This document shows positions 36,590 to 48,798 of a stretch of DNA of 64,000 nt, one piece after another. This DNA comes from Corynebacterium mycetoides (lineage in GTDB: Bacteria > Actinomycetota > Actinomycetes > Mycobacteriales > Mycobacteriaceae): contig NZ_LT629700.1 in assembly GCF_900103625.1 (NCBI RefSeq), forward strand, positions 620,001 to 684,000, written 5' to 3'. The notes below the pieces were generated by a model that did not search any database, was not told where the DNA came from, and saw only the letters and a program-made list of their open reading frames with translations. How positions within the stretch are numbered: position 1 is the stretch's first letter; each line of letters opens with the position of its first letter. Made by a program: the position numbers and the translations under genes.

Positions 36590-37152
36590 TACTGGTTGAC
36601 ACGGGAGAGGTACTCGCCCGTGCGGGTATCCACCTTGACCACGTTGCCGGTCTCCAGGAAGAGCGGCACCTGGATCTCGGCGCCGGTCTCGAGCGTCGCC
36701 GGCTTGGTGCCGCCGGTGGAGCGGTCGCCCTGCAAGCCGGGCTCGGTGTGCTCGACCTTGAGGTCCACGGAGATCGGGAGCTCGGCGAAGAGCGCCTCAC
36801 CCTCGTGGAAGGACACCTGCACCCGCATGTTCTCCAGCAGGAAGCGGGCCGCGTCGCCGAACTTGTCGGCGGAAAGCTCGTACTGCTCGAAGGTCTTGTC
36901 GTCCATGACAACGTAGTTGGTGCCGTCGTTGTAAAGGTAGGTCATGTCGCGGCGGTCCACCGTCGCGGTCTCCACCTTCACGCCCGCGTTCCACGTCTTG
37001 TCCACGGTCTTGCCGGAGACGACGTCCTTGAGCTTGGTGCGCACGAACGCCGGTCCCTTGCCGGGCTTGACGTGCTGAAACTCAATGATCTGCTGCAGCT
37101 TGTTGTCAACCTTGAGCACGAGACCGTTCTTGAAATCGGCGGTAGTTGCCAC
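36589..37152 (-). CDS. efp: Elongation factor P
   Basis: 187 residues, standard. Relieves ribosome stalling at polyproline. Three beta-barrel domains; the domain I loop with the functional Lys reads [18 protein letters not shown] (about 25-42). No epmA/earP-type modification gene is near, consistent with actinobacterial EF-P, in which a PGKGP-type loop is thought to act without the usual modification. GTG start at 37152 with AAAGG upstream. Confidence 0.98.
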   Translation of the reverse strand: MATTADFKNGLVLKVDNKLQQIIEFQHVKPGKGPAFVRTKLKDVVSGKTVDKTWNAGVKVETATVDRRDMTYLYNDGTNYVVMDDKTFEQYELSADKFGDAARFLLENMRVQVSFHEGEALFAELPISVDLKVEHTEPGLQGDRSTGGTKPATLETGAEIQVPLFLETGNVVKVDTRTGEYLSRVNQ

Positions 37153-37236
37153 TTCAGTGCCTTTCTAAAAGGTCGGGGGTGGTATCCAAACACGGCAATG
37201 CTACACCGCCACACGGTGGCCGCGTAAAACCCCGCG

Positions 37237-38328
37237 TTAGATAATGGTCAGTTCCTTCTCCCAGCGGGTGATGATCTCCGGCTCGCCCGCCGTGATGATG
37301 AGCGTGTCCTCGATGCGCACCCCGCCCTTTCCCGGCACGTAGATGCCGGGCTCGATGGTCAGCAACGTGTTCTCCTCGAGGGTGCCGGTGCCCGTCGTCG
37401 CGGCGTACGGGGACTCATGCACCTCGAGGCCGACGCCGTGGCCGGTCGAGTGCACGAAGTACTCCCCGAACCCGGCCTCCTCGATCACGTCGCGCGCCGC
37501 CTTGTCGACGTCTTGCAGCGCCGTCCCCGGTGTTGCGGCGGCCACGCCGGCGAGCTGCGCGCGCAGGACGGCGTCGTAAATCTCGCGGGCGAAGTCGGTG
37601 GCGTGGCCGATGACGAAGGTGCGGGTCATGTCGGAATTGAAGCCGAGGCGGTGCATGCCGAAGTCTACGGTGACCAGGTCGCCGTCGGCAAGCGTGCGCT
37701 CGCCCGCACCGTAGTGCGGCATGGCGGAATTCGGCCCTGAGGCGACGATGGTGTCGAAGCTGGGGCGCTCGGCGCCGAGGGTGCGCATGCGGAACTCGAG
37801 GTCGGCGGCGATCTCGCGCTCGGTGCGGCCAGCGGCGATCTCGCCCGCCTCGACCAAACCGGTCAACGCCTGGGAGGCGAGGTCGGCGGCCTCGGTGAGC
37901 AACTGCAGCTCGACGGGGTCCTTGGTCAGCCGGAGCTGCTCGATAACACCCGTGACCGGCACGAGCGTCACGTTGTCCGGGCACGCCTCTTGCAGCCGCT
38001 CCAGCTCGGCGACTGAGACGTAGTCCGCCTCGAAGCCGACGCGGCGGCCCTCCGGCACGCGAGCGAGCAGCTCCTGGGCGCACTGCCGGGCGATGACGGC
38101 CTCGATGTCCGGCACCTCCGCCGCCACCTGCGTGAGGTAGCGCCCGTCGGTGGAAATTGAAGCGCTCAAGTCCTTGGCCACCTTCAGCGCTGCGTTGGAG
38201 CCGGAGAACCCGGACAGATAGCGGATGTGGATGAGGTTGGTCACCAGCATCTCGTCGACACGCTGCGCGGCGAGCTGGCTCGCGAGCTTGCGGCGGCGGG
38301 TGGCAAAACGGGTGTCAGCAAGTGGCAT
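37237..38328 (-). CDS. pepQ: Xaa-Pro aminopeptidase (M24 family)
   Basis: 363 residues. The N-terminal creatinase-like domain ([20 protein letters not shown]) precedes the pita-bread M24 catalytic domain with metal ligands in [37 protein letters not shown] and [20 protein letters not shown]. Removes an N-terminal residue next to proline, or cleaves Xaa-Pro dipeptides. AGGAGGAACC precedes the ATG. Its 5' end overlaps aroQ by 14 bp. Confidence 0.94.
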   Translation of the reverse strand: MPLADTRFATRRRKLASQLAAQRVDEMLVTNLIHIRYLSGFSGSNAALKVAKDLSASISTDGRYLTQVAAEVPDIEAVIARQCAQELLARVPEGRRVGFEADYVSVAELERLQEACPDNVTLVPVTGVIEQLRLTKDPVELQLLTEAADLASQALTGLVEAGEIAAGRTEREIAADLEFRMRTLGAERPSFDTIVASGPNSAMPHYGAGERTLADGDLVTVDFGMHRLGFNSDMTRTFVIGHATDFAREIYDAVLRAQLAGVAAATPGTALQDVDKAARDVIEEAGFGEYFVHSTGHGVGLEVHESPYAATTGTGTLEENTLLTIEPGIYVPGKGGVRIEDTLIITAGEPEIITRWEKELTII

Positions 38329-38770
38329 GGTTCCTCCTGGTGAAGTACTCGAGCGCGAGGTCGTAACCCACCGTGCCCAGGCCCGCGATTACGCCGAGGG
38401 CGATCGGGGACAGGTACGAGTGGTGGCGGAAGTCCTCGCGCGCGTTGATGTTGGAAATGTGGACCTCGACAAACCCGGCGGCGTCGGCGACCTCGGCCAG
38501 GGCGTCGCGCAGCGCGACCGAGGTGTGGGTGAGGCCCCCCGGGTTGATGATGACGCTCCACCGGGCGTCCGCCGCCTCGTGGGCCCAGTCGATCAGCTCG
38601 CCCTCGTGGTTGGACTGGCGGCACTCCAGCTCCACCCCCAGCTCGCGGGCTTTGTCGCCGAGTCGCTTGTCGACGTCCGCCAGCGTCTCGGCGCCGTACA
38701 CGTCGGGCTGCCGTTTGCCGAGGCGGTTTAAGTTGGGCCCGTTGAGAACTAAGACTTTCATGGAGCTCAT
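38315..38770 (-). CDS. aroQ: 3-dehydroquinate dehydratase, type II
   Basis: 151 residues. Third shikimate step. [21 protein letters not shown] at the N-terminus holds the catalytic Tyr; [35 protein letters not shown] and [17 protein letters not shown] complete the dodecameric type II fold. ATG 38770 overlaps the aroB stop (ATGA); an internal ATG at 38761 (MKVLVLNG) is possible. Confidence 0.97.
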   Translation of the reverse strand: MSSMKVLVLNGPNLNRLGKRQPDVYGAETLADVDKRLGDKARELGVELECRQSNHEGELIDWAHEAADARWSVIINPGGLTHTSVALRDALAEVADAAGFVEVHISNINAREDFRHHSYLSPIALGVIAGLGTVGYDLALEYFTRRNHATC

Positions 38771-39816
38771 GAGATAGCAGCGTACGCTGCGCGCATCTCG
38801 TCGACCGTGGAGTCCTCAATGCGGGTGCAGGAGCCGAGGCCGTTCAGAGCCACGAAACGGACGCGGCCGTCGCGGTTCTTCTTGTCGCGCGTCATGGCCT
38901 CGTAGAGCTCGTCGAAGGCGCCCGCATCGTACGTGGTGGGCAGCCCAACGCTCCGGAGAACGTCCTCGTGCATCTGCACGATCTCGTCCCCGATCAGACC
39001 GCGGTTGCGCGCGAGGTGGGCGACGAACATCATCCCGACGGCCACCGCGTTGCCGTGGCGCCACGCGTAGTCCTCCCGCAGCTCGATCGCGTGGCCCAGC
39101 GTGTGGCCGTAGTTGAGGATCTCGCGCAGGCCGGATTCCTTGAGGTCACGACCCACCACGGCGGCCTTTACCGCCACGGAGCGCTGTACGAGTTCCGCGA
39201 AGTGGGCGTGTGGGTTTCCCATGTAGAGCTCGAGAATGCGCGGGTCCGCGATGAAGCCCGTCTTGATCAGCTCCGCCGAGCCGGAGGCGATCTCCTCCTC
39301 CGGCAGGGTGTGCAGCCGCTCGAGGTCGATGAACACGGAATCCGGTTCGTGGAAGCTTCCGACGAGGTTCTTGCCGGCGGCGGTGTTGATGCCGGTCTTG
39401 CCCCCGACCGCGGCGTCCACCATGCCCAGCAGGGACGTCGGCACCTGGATTACCTTGATGCCGCGCATCCACGTCGCGGCCACGAACCCCGCTAGGTCCG
39501 TCGCCGCGCCCCCTCCGACACCGATGACGACGTCCTGGCGGCCGAAACGCTTTTCGCCGAGCAGCGCCCACAGGCCCGCGGCGACCTCGAGCGTTTTGCC
39601 GTCTTCGGCGTCCGGGATCGGGGCGAGCTCGCACTCGATGCTCGTCGAGGTGAGGTTGCCGCAGATCTCCCTCGCCACAGCCGCCAGGGGCACCTGGTGG
39701 ACGACGAGCACCTTGCGCGCACCGATCTGACCGATGCGCGCGGTCACCTCATCCAAATTGCTGTGGCCGATGTGCACCTTGTACGGTGACGGCCCGTTGA
39801 CCTCGACGATTGCCAT
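38767..39816 (-). CDS. aroB: 3-dehydroquinate synthase
   Basis: 349 residues. NAD- and metal-dependent conversion of DAHP to dehydroquinate. NAD-binding [20 protein letters not shown] (about 97-116), [20 protein letters not shown], and metal ligands in [21 protein letters not shown] and [10 protein letters not shown]. Thirty bases downstream of aroK. Confidence 0.98.
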   Translation of the reverse strand: MAIVEVNGPSPYKVHIGHSNLDEVTARIGQIGARKVLVVHQVPLAAVAREICGNLTSTSIECELAPIPDAEDGKTLEVAAGLWALLGEKRFGRQDVVIGVGGGAATDLAGFVAATWMRGIKVIQVPTSLLGMVDAAVGGKTGINTAAGKNLVGSFHEPDSVFIDLERLHTLPEEEIASGSAELIKTGFIADPRILELYMGNPHAHFAELVQRSVAVKAAVVGRDLKESGLREILNYGHTLGHAIELREDYAWRHGNAVAVGMMFVAHLARNRGLIGDEIVQMHEDVLRSVGLPTTYDAGAFDELYEAMTRDKKNRDGRVRFVALNGLGSCTRIEDSTVDEMRAAYAAIS

Positions 39817-39846
39817 GCCCTTACCTCTTTTTACGTGTTCTACGTC

Positions 39847-40404
39847 CTACTGCGAATCGATGATTCCCAGCACCTCTGCAACCACCCGTTGCGGGGGCCG
39901 CTCGTCCGTGCGCACCCGGTGGACGGCGACCTCCCGGTAGAGGTGCTCGCGGGCGGCGACCAGGTCGCGGTAGTGCTGCTCCGGGTCTGCCGCGCTGAGC
40001 ACGGGGCGCGATGTCTCGTTCGCCGTGCGGCGGATGCCTTCCTCCGCGCTGACATCAATCCAGACCACGGTGTGGGGTTTGAGCAGCGTTCGGGTGGCGT
40101 CGTTAAGCACGGCTCCCCCGCCGAGACTGACCACGCCGCCGGTGGCTAGGGCGCGGGCGACGTAATCGGCCTCGATCTCGCGGAACTTCTTCTCGCCGTT
40201 TTGGACGTACACATCGCCGCAGGGCATGCCCTCGCCCTGCTCGATGAGCTCGTCGGAATCCACGAGGGGGAGGTTCAGCGCGCTGGCCAGCCGGCGGCCG
40301 ATCGTCGTCTTGCCCGCCCCGGGAGGCCCGACGAGGACCACCCTGGGGCGGGAATGGACCACCGGGGTGACCATTTCGGCCTCGGTGCTTCCAGAATCAA
40401 TCAT
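39847..40404 (-). CDS. aroK: Shikimate kinase
   Basis: 185 residues. P-loop [19 protein letters not shown] (about 22-40), shikimate-binding Asp in [12 protein letters not shown], and [12 protein letters not shown] (Walker B-like). GGAGG five bases upstream supports ATG 40404, which overlaps the aroC stop by 8 bp. Confidence 0.97.
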   Translation of the reverse strand: MIDSGSTEAEMVTPVVHSRPRVVLVGPPGAGKTTIGRRLASALNLPLVDSDELIEQGEGMPCGDVYVQNGEKKFREIEADYVARALATGGVVSLGGGAVLNDATRTLLKPHTVVWIDVSAEEGIRRTANETSRPVLSAADPEQHYRDLVAAREHLYREVAVHRVRTDERPPQRVVAEVLGIIDSQ

Positions 40405-41614
40405 CCAGTCCTCCGAAACTCAAGCGCTGAGAAACATAGTCATTGTAGGAGATAACGTTGCGTTTGACCTCCTCGAGACTGTCCCCGCCGAACTTCTCCT
40501 TCACCGCGCGCGCCAGCACGAGCGCCACCATCGCCTCGGCGACGACACCGCCGGCGGGAACGGCGCACACGTCGGAGCGCTGGTGGATCCCGGTGGCCGC
40601 GTCCCCGGTGGCCATATCCACGGTGCGCAGGGCGCGGGGAACAGTCGAAATAGGCTTCATGGCGGCGCGCACGCGCAGCTGTTCCCCGTTGGTCATGCCA
40701 CCCTCGAGCCCGCCCGCGCGGTTGGTCATACGACGCACGCCCGAGGTGTCCCGCACCATCTCGTCGTGCGCCTCGCTGCCGCGCCGGCGCGCCTCCTCGA
40801 AGCCGTCGCCGACCTCGACGCCCTTGACCGACTGAATGCCCATCAGCGCCGCCGCCAGCTGCGCGTCAAGGCGGGCATCGCCGGAGGTGTGGGAGCCCAG
40901 CCCAATGGGGAGCCCGTCAACGGCCACCTCGACGATGCCGCCGAGGGTGTCCCCGTCCTTCTTCGCCGCCTCGATGCGGGCGATCATGTCCTCTTCTGCC
41001 TTCTTGTCAAACGCGCGGACGGGGGACGCGTCGACGGCCTCCATGTCCGCGGGCGCGGGCGCGGGTCCGGTGTACGGCTCCGACTCCCCGATCGAGATGA
41101 CGTGGGAGACCACCTCTACACCGAGCGCCTCCCGCAGGAACGCCCGCGCCACCGCACCCGCCGCGACCCGCGCCGCGGTTTCGCGTGCCGACGAGCGCTC
41201 CAGGACCGGGCGCGCGTGCTCATGCCCGTACTTGATCATCCCGGCGAAGTCGGCGTGGCCCGGACGCGGCCGCGTGAGGCGGGCGCCGCGGCCGGACCCC
41301 ATCGCCTTGGCCACCTCCGGATCGTCCATGTCCACCGGGTCCGGGGACATGATGGTGGTCCACTTCGGCCACTCCGTGTTGCCGATCTGGATGGCGATCG
41401 GGCTGCCGATCGTGCGCCCGTGCACGATGCCGCCGAGCAGTGTCAGCTCGTCCGCCTCGAACTTCATCCGCGCCCCGCGGCCGTACCCCAGGCGACGACG
41501 GGCCAGGTGGTAGGCGATCTCCCGCCGGGTGATGGGGACGCCAGCCGGCATGTTCTCAATCATGGCGACAAGCGCCCGGCCGTGGGATTCCCCGGCAGTG
41601 ATCCAACGAAGCAT
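40397..41614 (-). CDS. aroC: Chorismate synthase
   Basis: 405 residues from ATG 41614 ([20 protein letters not shown]), the family's usual N-terminus. FMN-dependent elimination making chorismate. Signatures: [40 protein letters not shown] and [18 protein letters not shown]. In-frame ATGs at 41623 and 41665 exist but lie outside the conserved region. Follows the prepilin-peptidase gene by 13 bp. Confidence 0.97.
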   Translation of the reverse strand: MLRWITAGESHGRALVAMIENMPAGVPITRREIAYHLARRRLGYGRGARMKFEADELTLLGGIVHGRTIGSPIAIQIGNTEWPKWTTIMSPDPVDMDDPEVAKAMGSGRGARLTRPRPGHADFAGMIKYGHEHARPVLERSSARETAARVAAGAVARAFLREALGVEVVSHVISIGESEPYTGPAPAPADMEAVDASPVRAFDKKAEEDMIARIEAAKKDGDTLGGIVEVAVDGLPIGLGSHTSGDARLDAQLAAALMGIQSVKGVEVGDGFEEARRRGSEAHDEMVRDTSGVRRMTNRAGGLEGGMTNGEQLRVRAAMKPISTVPRALRTVDMATGDAATGIHQRSDVCAVPAGGVVAEAMVALVLARAVKEKFGGDSLEEVKRNVISYNDYVSQRLSFGGLDD

Positions 41615-41627
41615 GTCCTGCATTGTC

Positions 41628-42032
41628 TCACAAGCCGGCACCCCAGAGTCCATAAAGGGCGACAATCCATGCAGCGGCCAGCATCGACGGGCCGTGGGCC
41701 AGCGCCCGCTTCCTCAGCGCAGCGGCGGCCGCGAGGGTAAACACGCTGGCGAGAACGATTGCGACCAGGACCGCCGCGAGCCCGCCGGCCACAGCGCACC
41801 ACACTCCCAAAGACGCTGCGAGCTTGATGTCGCCGCCACCCACGCCCCGACCGCCCAGCAGGTACGCCACCGGCCACACCCATCCCATGAGCCCGGCCGG
41901 CCACACGAGGCACGCGGCCGCGGCGACCAGCGCGGCGGGCACGGTGAGCACATCGGGCAGGCGCTGGCGCGACAGGTCATAGCGCACTAACGCGAGGCTC
42001 CACGCACCCGCTACCAAACCCCCGATCAACAT
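41628..42032 (-). CDS. A24-type prepilin peptidase, short form
   Basis: 134 residues, all membrane helices. The two Asp of type IV prepilin peptidases are present: Asp in [18 protein letters not shown] (about 19-29) and the GxGD motif in [12 protein letters not shown]. It lacks the N-terminal methyltransferase domain of PilD, as in archaeal or actinobacterial TadV-like forms. Sits between aroE and aroC, where it is found in other corynebacteria; it may serve Tad/Flp pili encoded elsewhere. Confidence 0.85.
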   Translation of the reverse strand: MLIGGLVAGAWSLALVRYDLSRQRLPDVLTVPAALVAAAACLVWPAGLMGWVWPVAYLLGGRGVGGGDIKLAASLGVWCAVAGGLAAVLVAIVLASVFTLAAAAALRKRALAHGPSMLAAAWIVALYGLWGAGL

Positions 42033-42046
42033 GGGGCGAGTGTAGG

Positions 42047-42892
42047 TCAGAGCGAGCGGTGAGCAAGGTGGCGGAACAGCGCCTCCCGCATCTGCCTGCG
42101 TGGCGCCGCAACACCCGTGAACTGCTCGAACTGGGAGAAAGACTGCTCCGCGAGCATGACCAGGCCGCCCACTGACGTGTACCCGTTGGCCGCGGCGGCG
42201 GTAGCCAGCGGGGTGGGCCACGGATCATAAATGACGTCGAGCACCGGCGCGTGCGCCAACAGGCCCGCGTACTCCTCGAGGGCCGCGGCGGGCACCGTGG
42301 ACACGATCACGTCCGCCTGGATCGCGAGCTGTTCCAGCTCGTCGGGGGAGGCGTCGAACCCCACAAAACGCACGTCCGCGCCGCGCACCAGCGGCGCGAT
42401 CTCGGCCGCGCGGTCGCTGCGGTTGAGCACCGTCAGCGTGCGCACCCCTCGCTCCCCCAGCGCCCACAGCGCGGGTCTCGCCGTACCGCCGGCACCTACG
42501 ACGAGGGCAGATTCCGGGGCAGATTCCGCGCCGGCGTCGCTCAGGAGCACGTCCAGCGCGCCAGCAATGCCCTCGCAGTCTGTGTTGTCGGCCCGCCACC
42601 CGCCGGGAATGCGCGTCAGCGTGTTCGCCGACCCGATCGCGCGCGCCCGCGGCGTGGCCTCCGTGGCAAACTCCAAGGCGGCGAACTTCGCGGGCATGGT
42701 CACCGAGAATCCCCGGAAAGACTCGTCGGCGCCACCCACCACGCCGGGCAGCTGCTCGGCGGTGCATTCGATGCGGGAGTATTCCCAGGTATCTAGGCCC
42801 GCCGCAGCGTATCCCGCGGAGTGGAGCACCGGGGAAAGCGAGTGCGCGATGGGCGATCCGAGCACGGCCGCCCGGTATGTCGTGGCCGCCAT
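42047..42892 (-). CDS. aroE: Shikimate dehydrogenase (AroE family)
   Basis: 281 residues. Shikimate-binding AVLGSPIAHSLSPVLHSAGY (about 9-28; SxS), catalytic Lys in VTMPAKFAALEFA and Asp in WRADNTDCEGIAGAL; Rossmann motif ALVVGAGGTARPALWALG. The Lys is in MPAKF rather than the common VPxKE/VPHK, seen in some actinobacterial paralogues, so quinate use is possible. ATG 42892 overlaps the mltG stop by one base. Confidence 0.93.
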   Translation of the reverse strand: MAATTYRAAVLGSPIAHSLSPVLHSAGYAAAGLDTWEYSRIECTAEQLPGVVGGADESFRGFSVTMPAKFAALEFATEATPRARAIGSANTLTRIPGGWRADNTDCEGIAGALDVLLSDAGAESAPESALVVGAGGTARPALWALGERGVRTLTVLNRSDRAAEIAPLVRGADVRFVGFDASPDELEQLAIQADVIVSTVPAAALEEYAGLLAHAPVLDVIYDPWPTPLATAAAANGYTSVGGLVMLAEQSFSQFEQFTGVAAPRRQMREALFRHLAHRSL

Positions 42893-44040
42893 TAGCGCTG
42901 GGAGTCCAGGATCCCGGACTCGTAGGCGCGCTGGGTGTCCTCCAAGTGCTGCTCGAACGTGTCGTTGAACACGGTAGTGCCGTCCTTGTCAACGGTGACG
43001 AAGAACAGCCAGTTGCCCTCCGCCGGGTTTTCCATAGCCGTGATCGCCTCCATCGACGGCGAGGCGATGGGGGTCTCGGGCAAGCCGTCCATGGCGTAGG
43101 TGTTCCACGGCGTGACCCGCTGGCGCGCGGTGTCCCCAGTGGCCACCTCGACGGTGGGCAGGTCATAGTTGACCGTGGAGTCAAACTCGAGGCGCATGGG
43201 CGCCTCCAGCCGGTTGAGAATCACGCGGGCCACCTTGTCGAATTCGCCGGCGGGCGCCTCGCGCTCTACCAGAGACGCGGCGACGAGCAGCTCGTACGGC
43301 GACAGGCCGACGGCCTCGGCGCGCGTGACGATGTCCGTGGCCTCGTACTGCTTGGCCGAGCGGGTGATCAGGTCCGTCAGGATTGCGTCCGCGTCGGCGC
43401 TGGGATCCACGATATACTCCCCCGGTGCGATGAGGCCCTCGAGCCGCTTCGGGTCCCCCGCCCGCGCCGCTACCGTTTCCCGCGCCCACTCGGGCACACC
43501 CAGCGAGGCCGGGTCGGCGTTCGCGGCTACCTGGGTGAGCTTGTCGACGCTCGCGCAGTCCGCGGTCGGCGCATCCCCGCACGAGACCTGCTCGATCTGC
43601 GAATAGATGCCCTGGCGGGTGGGGCCCCCCACGACGTTGACGTCCATGAGTGTGGAGCCGCCGTGCACCTGAACCGGCGTGATGCGGTTGGCGGGATCGA
43701 GGAGGGCGGTCACCGCGGACTCCGCGCTCATGCCCTTTTGGAGGCGGTAGAAACCGGGCTGAATGCTGTGCGAGTCGGGGTGCGCCATCGCCGCCGACTG
43801 GAATGCGGAGTTGGATTTCACAATCCCCTTCTCCTCCAGCTGCGGGCCGAGGGCGGACACGCTCGAGCCCTCATTGATCTCCACCACCTGCTCCTCGCCG
43901 GTCCCCTCGCCCCTGAAATCTCCGCCGCCGGCGCTGCGGGACACCGCGATCCAGGCGATGAGGCCCACGATGAGCAGGATGGAGACGACCACAACTGCGG
44001 TGCCTAGGGTGCGCTGACGAGAAAGCTGTCGAGAATTCAC
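42892..44040 (-). CDS. mltG: Endolytic murein transglycosylase
   Basis: 382 residues from GTG 44040. Cleaves nascent glycan strands at the membrane. A short basic N-terminus, one membrane segment ([20 protein letters not shown]), then the LysM-like and YceG domains; catalytic Glu in [20 protein letters not shown], and [24 protein letters not shown] eight bases upstream and a GTGA overlap with ruvX support this start over the ATG at 44082. Confidence 0.95.
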   Translation of the reverse strand: MNSRQLSRQRTLGTAVVVVSILLIVGLIAWIAVSRSAGGGDFRGEGTGEEQVVEINEGSSVSALGPQLEEKGIVKSNSAFQSAAMAHPDSHSIQPGFYRLQKGMSAESAVTALLDPANRITPVQVHGGSTLMDVNVVGGPTRQGIYSQIEQVSCGDAPTADCASVDKLTQVAANADPASLGVPEWARETVAARAGDPKRLEGLIAPGEYIVDPSADADAILTDLITRSAKQYEATDIVTRAEAVGLSPYELLVAASLVEREAPAGEFDKVARVILNRLEAPMRLEFDSTVNYDLPTVEVATGDTARQRVTPWNTYAMDGLPETPIASPSMEAITAMENPAEGNWLFFVTVDKDGTTVFNDTFEQHLEDTQRAYESGILDSQR

Positions 44041-44531
44041 TGCTGGGTCTCCTTCAGTTGGGTGAGTCGGCCGTCGAGCCACGACTGCAGAATTTCCACC
44101 GCAGCAGCTTGGTCGATCACCTTTCGGCCGGCCTTCTCGCTGACGCCGGATGAACGAAGCGCATGGGTGGCCGCGACAGTGGTCAGCCGCTCGTCGCCCA
44201 TGCGGACGGCGACATCGCTGCGCCGCCGGATGCGGAACGCGATCTCCTTGGCGTGCTTCACGCTGGACGATCCGTTGCCTTTCAGGTCCCGCGGGAGCCC
44301 GACGACCACTTCCACGGCGGCGTAGTCGTCGATGAGCTTGAGGATGCGGTCAATGTCGGCCCCGTCGCGGTCCCTAAAGCCCGTCACCCGGTCGATGGTT
44401 TCCACCGGCATGGCCAGGCGGGCGTCGCGGTCCGAGACGGCGACCCCGATGCGCACGGTCCCGACGTCGAGCCCGATGCGGCGTCCCTTTCCGGGGTCGT
44501 CCACACCTGGTGTGTCGGGGTGTACCTTCAT
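44037..44531 (-). CDS. ruvX: Holliday junction resolvase-like YqgF/RuvX
   Basis: 164 residues. RNase H-like fold with acidic catalytic residues: first Asp in [18 protein letters not shown], Glu/Asp segment [13 protein letters not shown] and the last Asp in [17 protein letters not shown]. Proposed roles are Holliday-junction resolution and 16S rRNA 5' maturation. Lies between alaS and mltG as in most actinobacteria. Confidence 0.94.
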   Translation of the reverse strand: MKVHPDTPGVDDPGKGRRIGLDVGTVRIGVAVSDRDARLAMPVETIDRVTGFRDRDGADIDRILKLIDDYAAVEVVVGLPRDLKGNGSSSVKHAKEIAFRIRRRSDVAVRMGDERLTTVAATHALRSSGVSEKAGRKVIDQAAAVEILQSWLDGRLTQLKETQQ

Positions 44532-44616
44532 GCGCGTGGGCTCCTCACTCAAGCTGGATTGGGTCCTGGGCCAGGCCGTGCTCCGTGTCCGATTTGTTAT
44601 CTTACGGTACCCGAAA

Positions 44617-47292
44617 CTAGCGCTGCGCCACGTCGTCGCGCACCGCCGCGAGTCCCGCCGCGATCCCGTCGGCATTCGAGCCTGAGCCCTGGGCGAGGTC
44701 GGGCTTGCCGCCGCCCTTGCCTCCGACGTAGCCGCCGAAGAGCTTGACCAGGTCGCCCGCCTTGATCCCGGCATTGACGGCGGCCTTGGTGGCGGCGACG
44801 GCGAAAGGCACCTTACCGTTGTCGGCGGAGGCGAGCACCACCACACCGGGCGCGGCGCCGAGGCGCTCGCGCACGTCGGCGGCGACGGTGCGCAGGTCGC
44901 CGGCGCCGATGCCGTCGGCAAGCTGCAAGGCGACCAGCGTAAACGAGCCCACCTGCTGCGCCTGGGTCGCGTACTCCGCGGTCTGGCTGACCAGCTGCTG
45001 GCGGTGCAGCGTTTCCAGCTCCTTCTCCGCGGCGCGGAGGCGCTCGGTGAGCTGCGCAATCCTCTCGGGAAGCTGATCGGTCGGCGTCTTGAGCTCGGCG
45101 GCCAACCCGGACGCCAGCGCCGCCTCGCGCGAGAAGTAGCGGAAGGATTCCAGGCCCGAGTACGCCTCAATGCGCCGCGCGCCGGAGCCGACCGAGGACT
45201 CGCCGAGCACGGCGACGGGGCCGATCTGGGAAGAGTGCTCGACGTGCGTGCCGCCGCACAGCTCGATGGAGAACGGCCCGCCGATCTCCACCACGCGGAC
45301 GATGTCGCCGTAGTTCTCGCCGAACAGGGCCATGGCCCCCATCGCCCTCGCCTCCTCCAGCGACGTCTCGATGGTGTTGACGGCGAAGTCCGCGTCGACG
45401 GCCTGGTTCGTGATGGTGGTGATTTCCTCCATCTGTTCCTCGGAGAGCTGCTCGGTGTAGTTGAAGTCGAAGCGCAGGTAGCCGGGCTTGTTCAACGAGC
45501 CCGCCTGCACCGCTGTCGGGCCGAGGACTTCGCGCAGCGCGGCGTGGATGAGGTGGGTCGCGGTGTGCGCCTGCCGCGCGCCGTGGCGCCACGCGCCGTC
45601 AACCTCTGCGGTGACCGACTGACCCAGGTCGAGGCCGCCGTTTTGCACGGTGGCCTTGTGCACCCAGAGCTTCTTGCCGATCTTCTGCACATCGCCCACG
45701 TTGAGGACAGTGTCGCCCACGACGATGCGGCCGCGGTCTCCCATCTGGCCGCCGGACTCCGCGTACATCGGGGTGACGTCCAAGATCACCTCGACCTCGT
45801 CGCCCTGGGACACCTCCGTGACCTTCTGGCCGTCGCGCACCAGGCCGATGACCTTGGCGTCGTGGGTCAGCTCGCTGTAGCCGACGAATTCCGTCGGCGA
45901 GGCATCCACCCACTCCCGGTAGAGGGACTCGTCCACGTTGCCCTGCTTTTTCGCCTTGTTGTCGGCCTTCGCGCGCTGGCGCTGGGCGGCCATCTCGGTG
46001 TTGAACGCGTCCATGTCCACCTCGAGGCCCGCCTCACGGGCCATCTCCAAGGTGAGGTCGATGGGGAAACCGTAGGTGTCGTGCAGCTCGAAGGCCTGGG
46101 CGCCGGGCAGGGTCGCCTTGCCGGAGGACTTCACCGAGGCGGCGGCCTCCTCGAACCGGTGGGTGCCCGACTCCAGCGTCTTCATGAACGCCCGCTCCTC
46201 GGCGCTGGCAACGCGCTGGATGCGCTCCCGATTGTCCGCGATCTCCGGGAACGACGGCGTCATGGTATCCATGATCGTATCCATGAAGGTGGGCAGCACG
46301 TTACCCGTGGCCCCGAGAAGTCGGGCCGAGCGCACGATGCGGCGGAGCAGTCGGCGCAGGATGTAACCGCGGCCCTCGTTCGACGGCGTGACGCCATCGA
46401 GGATGATCATCATGGCGGTGCGAGAGTGGTCGGCGATCACGCGGAAGCGGACGTCGTCTCCCGCGTTGCCCGCGTTGTAGGAGGCGCCGGTAAGTTTCAC
46501 GGCCGCGTCGATGACCGGGCGCAGCAGGTCCGTCTCGTAGACGTTGTCCACGCCCTGGAGAATGCAGGCGACGCGCTCCACGCCCATGCCGGTGTCGATG
46601 TTCTTCTTCGGCAGCTCGCCCACAATGTCGAAGCCACCCTTTTTGTCTCCCTCGCCGCGGATGGACTCCATGAACACCAGGTTCCAGATCTCGAGGTAGC
46701 GGGTGTCGTCCGCGATCGGCCCGCCTTCCTTCCCAAACTCAGGACCACGGTCGTAGTAGATCTCAGAGCACGGGCCGCACGGTCCGGGGATGCCCATGGA
46801 CCAGAAGTTGTCCTCCATGCCCATGCGCTGGATACGCTCGGCCGGAACACCGATCTTTGTCTCCCAGATCTCGGCGGCCTCGTCGTCGTCGAGGTAGACG
46901 GTCACCCACAGCCGCTCGGGGTCGAGCCCGTAGCCGCCGTCTTCCACGGCGTTGGTCAACAGGGTCCACGCGTGCGTGATCGCACCCTCCTTGAAGTACT
47001 GGCCGAAGGAGAAGTTGCCCGCCATTTGGAAGAACGTGTTGTGACGGGTGGTGATGCCGACTTCCTCGATGTCGAGCGTGCGCACGCACTTCTGGATGGA
47101 CGTCGCGGTGCCGCTTTCAAACGGCGGCGTCTGCTGACCGAGGAAGTAGGGCTTAAACGGCACCATGCCCGCGTTGACGAACAGCAGTGTCGGGTCGTCC
47201 AGGATCAGCGAGGCGCTGGGCACCGGAGTGTGGCCGGCGTTGACGAAGTGCTGGGTAAAGCGCTCCCGGATCTCATGAGTCTGCACGTGCAA
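44617..47292 (-). CDS. alaS: Alanyl-tRNA synthetase
   Basis: 891 residues, full length. Class II aminoacylation core at the N-terminus ([40 protein letters not shown]), editing domain with zinc ligands [13 protein letters not shown] and [15 protein letters not shown], and C-terminal DHHA1/C-Ala domain ([20 protein letters not shown]). No T-box or attenuator is apparent in the 140-bp gap upstream. Confidence 0.99.
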   Translation of the reverse strand: MHVQTHEIRERFTQHFVNAGHTPVPSASLILDDPTLLFVNAGMVPFKPYFLGQQTPPFESGTATSIQKCVRTLDIEEVGITTRHNTFFQMAGNFSFGQYFKEGAITHAWTLLTNAVEDGGYGLDPERLWVTVYLDDDEAAEIWETKIGVPAERIQRMGMEDNFWSMGIPGPCGPCSEIYYDRGPEFGKEGGPIADDTRYLEIWNLVFMESIRGEGDKKGGFDIVGELPKKNIDTGMGVERVACILQGVDNVYETDLLRPVIDAAVKLTGASYNAGNAGDDVRFRVIADHSRTAMMIILDGVTPSNEGRGYILRRLLRRIVRSARLLGATGNVLPTFMDTIMDTMTPSFPEIADNRERIQRVASAEERAFMKTLESGTHRFEEAAASVKSSGKATLPGAQAFELHDTYGFPIDLTLEMAREAGLEVDMDAFNTEMAAQRQRAKADNKAKKQGNVDESLYREWVDASPTEFVGYSELTHDAKVIGLVRDGQKVTEVSQGDEVEVILDVTPMYAESGGQMGDRGRIVVGDTVLNVGDVQKIGKKLWVHKATVQNGGLDLGQSVTAEVDGAWRHGARQAHTATHLIHAALREVLGPTAVQAGSLNKPGYLRFDFNYTEQLSEEQMEEITTITNQAVDADFAVNTIETSLEEARAMGAMALFGENYGDIVRVVEIGGPFSIELCGGTHVEHSSQIGPVAVLGESSVGSGARRIEAYSGLESFRYFSREAALASGLAAELKTPTDQLPERIAQLTERLRAAEKELETLHRQQLVSQTAEYATQAQQVGSFTLVALQLADGIGAGDLRTVAADVRERLGAAPGVVVLASADNGKVPFAVAATKAAVNAGIKAGDLVKLFGGYVGGKGGGKPDLAQGSGSNADGIAAGLAAVRDDVAQR

Positions 47293-47432
47293 AGTCCTTC
47301 AGTTCAGGTTCAGGTTCGACTGGGTCTGTGAATCCCGAACCACTTTACCCGCGGCCCCGACATGGCCCCGTCGTGGCCCATCAACGGCCCTTTAACGGTT
47401 CTTTCGCGGTCCTTTCACGGCGCGTGTCCGCG

Positions 47433-48788
47433 CTACTCGGACCCGCGCACCATGCGGCGCAGGCGGCCCAAGTACTCGCGGATCCGCTTCTCCGCCCCGT
47501 GCTCGGAGGGCTCGAAATAGACCGCGTCGTCCAGCCCCTCGGGGATGTAGCGCTGCTGAACGACGCCGCGCGGGTCGTCGTGGGGGTAGACGTATCCCAC
47601 TGCGTTGCCCATCTTCTCGGCGTTCTTGTAGTGCCCGTCGCGCAGGTGGGCGGGCACGGTGCCGATGTTGCCCGCGGCCACGTCCGCCTGGGCGCGGTTA
47701 ATTGCGGCGTAGACGGCGTTGCTCTTCGGCGCCGTGGCCAGGTGCACCGTCGCCTGCGCCAGCGCGAGGCGGCCTTCGGGCATGCCGATGAACTGCACAG
47801 CGTGCGCCGCGGCGGTAGCCGTCTGCAGCGCGCTCGGGTCCGCCATCCCCACGTCCTCCGAGGCGTGGATGACCAGACGGCGTGCGATGAAGCGCGGGTC
47901 CTCCCCCGCCTCAATCATGCGCGCCAAATAGTGCAGTGCCGCGTCCACGTCGGATCCGCGGATGGATTTGATAAAGGCGGAGACGACGTCGTAGTGCTGG
48001 TCCCCGTCGCGGTCGTAGCGCACCACCGCCCGGTTGATGTTGGTGCGCACGACGTCGGCGGTGATCGTCTCGCCGTCGCCCACCGCCTCCGCAGCCGCCT
48101 CCAGGTACGTCAGCGCCCGTCGTGCGTCGCCGCCGGCCAGCAGGACCAGCTGCTGCCGAGCCCCCGGGTCGAGCTTCTTGCCGCCGCCGACGCCGCGCTC
48201 ATCATCATCCATCGCCCTGTCGAGCACCCGCGCGATGTCGTCCGGCTCGAGCGGGTTGAGCTGGAGCAGCAGCGAGCGCGACAGCAAGGGGGCGACGACG
48301 CTAAACGACGGATTCTCCGTCGTGGCCGCAACAAGGAGGACGGTCCGGTTCTCCACGGCGGCTAAGAGAGCGTCCTGCTGCGTCTTGGAAAACCTGTGGA
48401 CCTCGTCGATGAACAGCACCGTTTTCGTACCGCGCGCCAGGTTCCGGCGCGCGTTCGAAATCACCTCTCGGACCTCCTTGACACCCGAAGACAGCGCCGA
48501 CAGGCCCACGAAGTCCTGCCCCATCGTGGAGGCGATGAGCGAAGCGATGGTGGTTTTGCCCGTTCCGGGAGGGCCGTAGAGGATTACGGAGGCGGCACCG
48601 GAGCCGTCGACAAGCCGACGCAGAGGTGTACCCTCGCCGAGAACGTGCTTCTGGCCGACGACCTCATCAAGCGTGCGCGGGCGCATGCGCGCTGCCAGCG
48701 GCGCGCCTTCGCCCACCGCGAACATGCTGGACCCCCGGTTTCCGGCAGAGCCTTCTGCCGGATCGGTGCCGAACAATCCGTCCTGCAT
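47433..48788 (-). CDS. rarA: Replication-associated recombination protein A (RarA/MgsA)
   Basis: 451 residues. AAA+ clamp-loader relative acting at stalled forks. Walker [20 protein letters not shown], Walker [20 protein letters not shown], sensor [12 protein letters not shown] and the MgsA C-terminal tetramerisation domain ([40 protein letters not shown]). Standard length. Between the APH-like gene and alaS. Confidence 0.96.
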   Translation of the reverse strand: MQDGLFGTDPAEGSAGNRGSSMFAVGEGAPLAARMRPRTLDEVVGQKHVLGEGTPLRRLVDGSGAASVILYGPPGTGKTTIASLIASTMGQDFVGLSALSSGVKEVREVISNARRNLARGTKTVLFIDEVHRFSKTQQDALLAAVENRTVLLVAATTENPSFSVVAPLLSRSLLLQLNPLEPDDIARVLDRAMDDDERGVGGGKKLDPGARQQLVLLAGGDARRALTYLEAAAEAVGDGETITADVVRTNINRAVVRYDRDGDQHYDVVSAFIKSIRGSDVDAALHYLARMIEAGEDPRFIARRLVIHASEDVGMADPSALQTATAAAHAVQFIGMPEGRLALAQATVHLATAPKSNAVYAAINRAQADVAAGNIGTVPAHLRDGHYKNAEKMGNAVGYVYPHDDPRGVVQQRYIPEGLDDAVYFEPSEHGAEKRIREYLGRLRRMVRGSE

Positions 48789-48798
48789 GCGACCCGCC

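Noticed and set aside
45004..47331. 775-residue plus-strand open frame opposite alaS
   Set aside because: Antisense shadow of alaS with no recognisable motifs.
47293..47432. T-box or attenuator before alaS
   Set aside because: No T-box core sequence or terminator/antiterminator pair; only scattered GGCC-type repeats.
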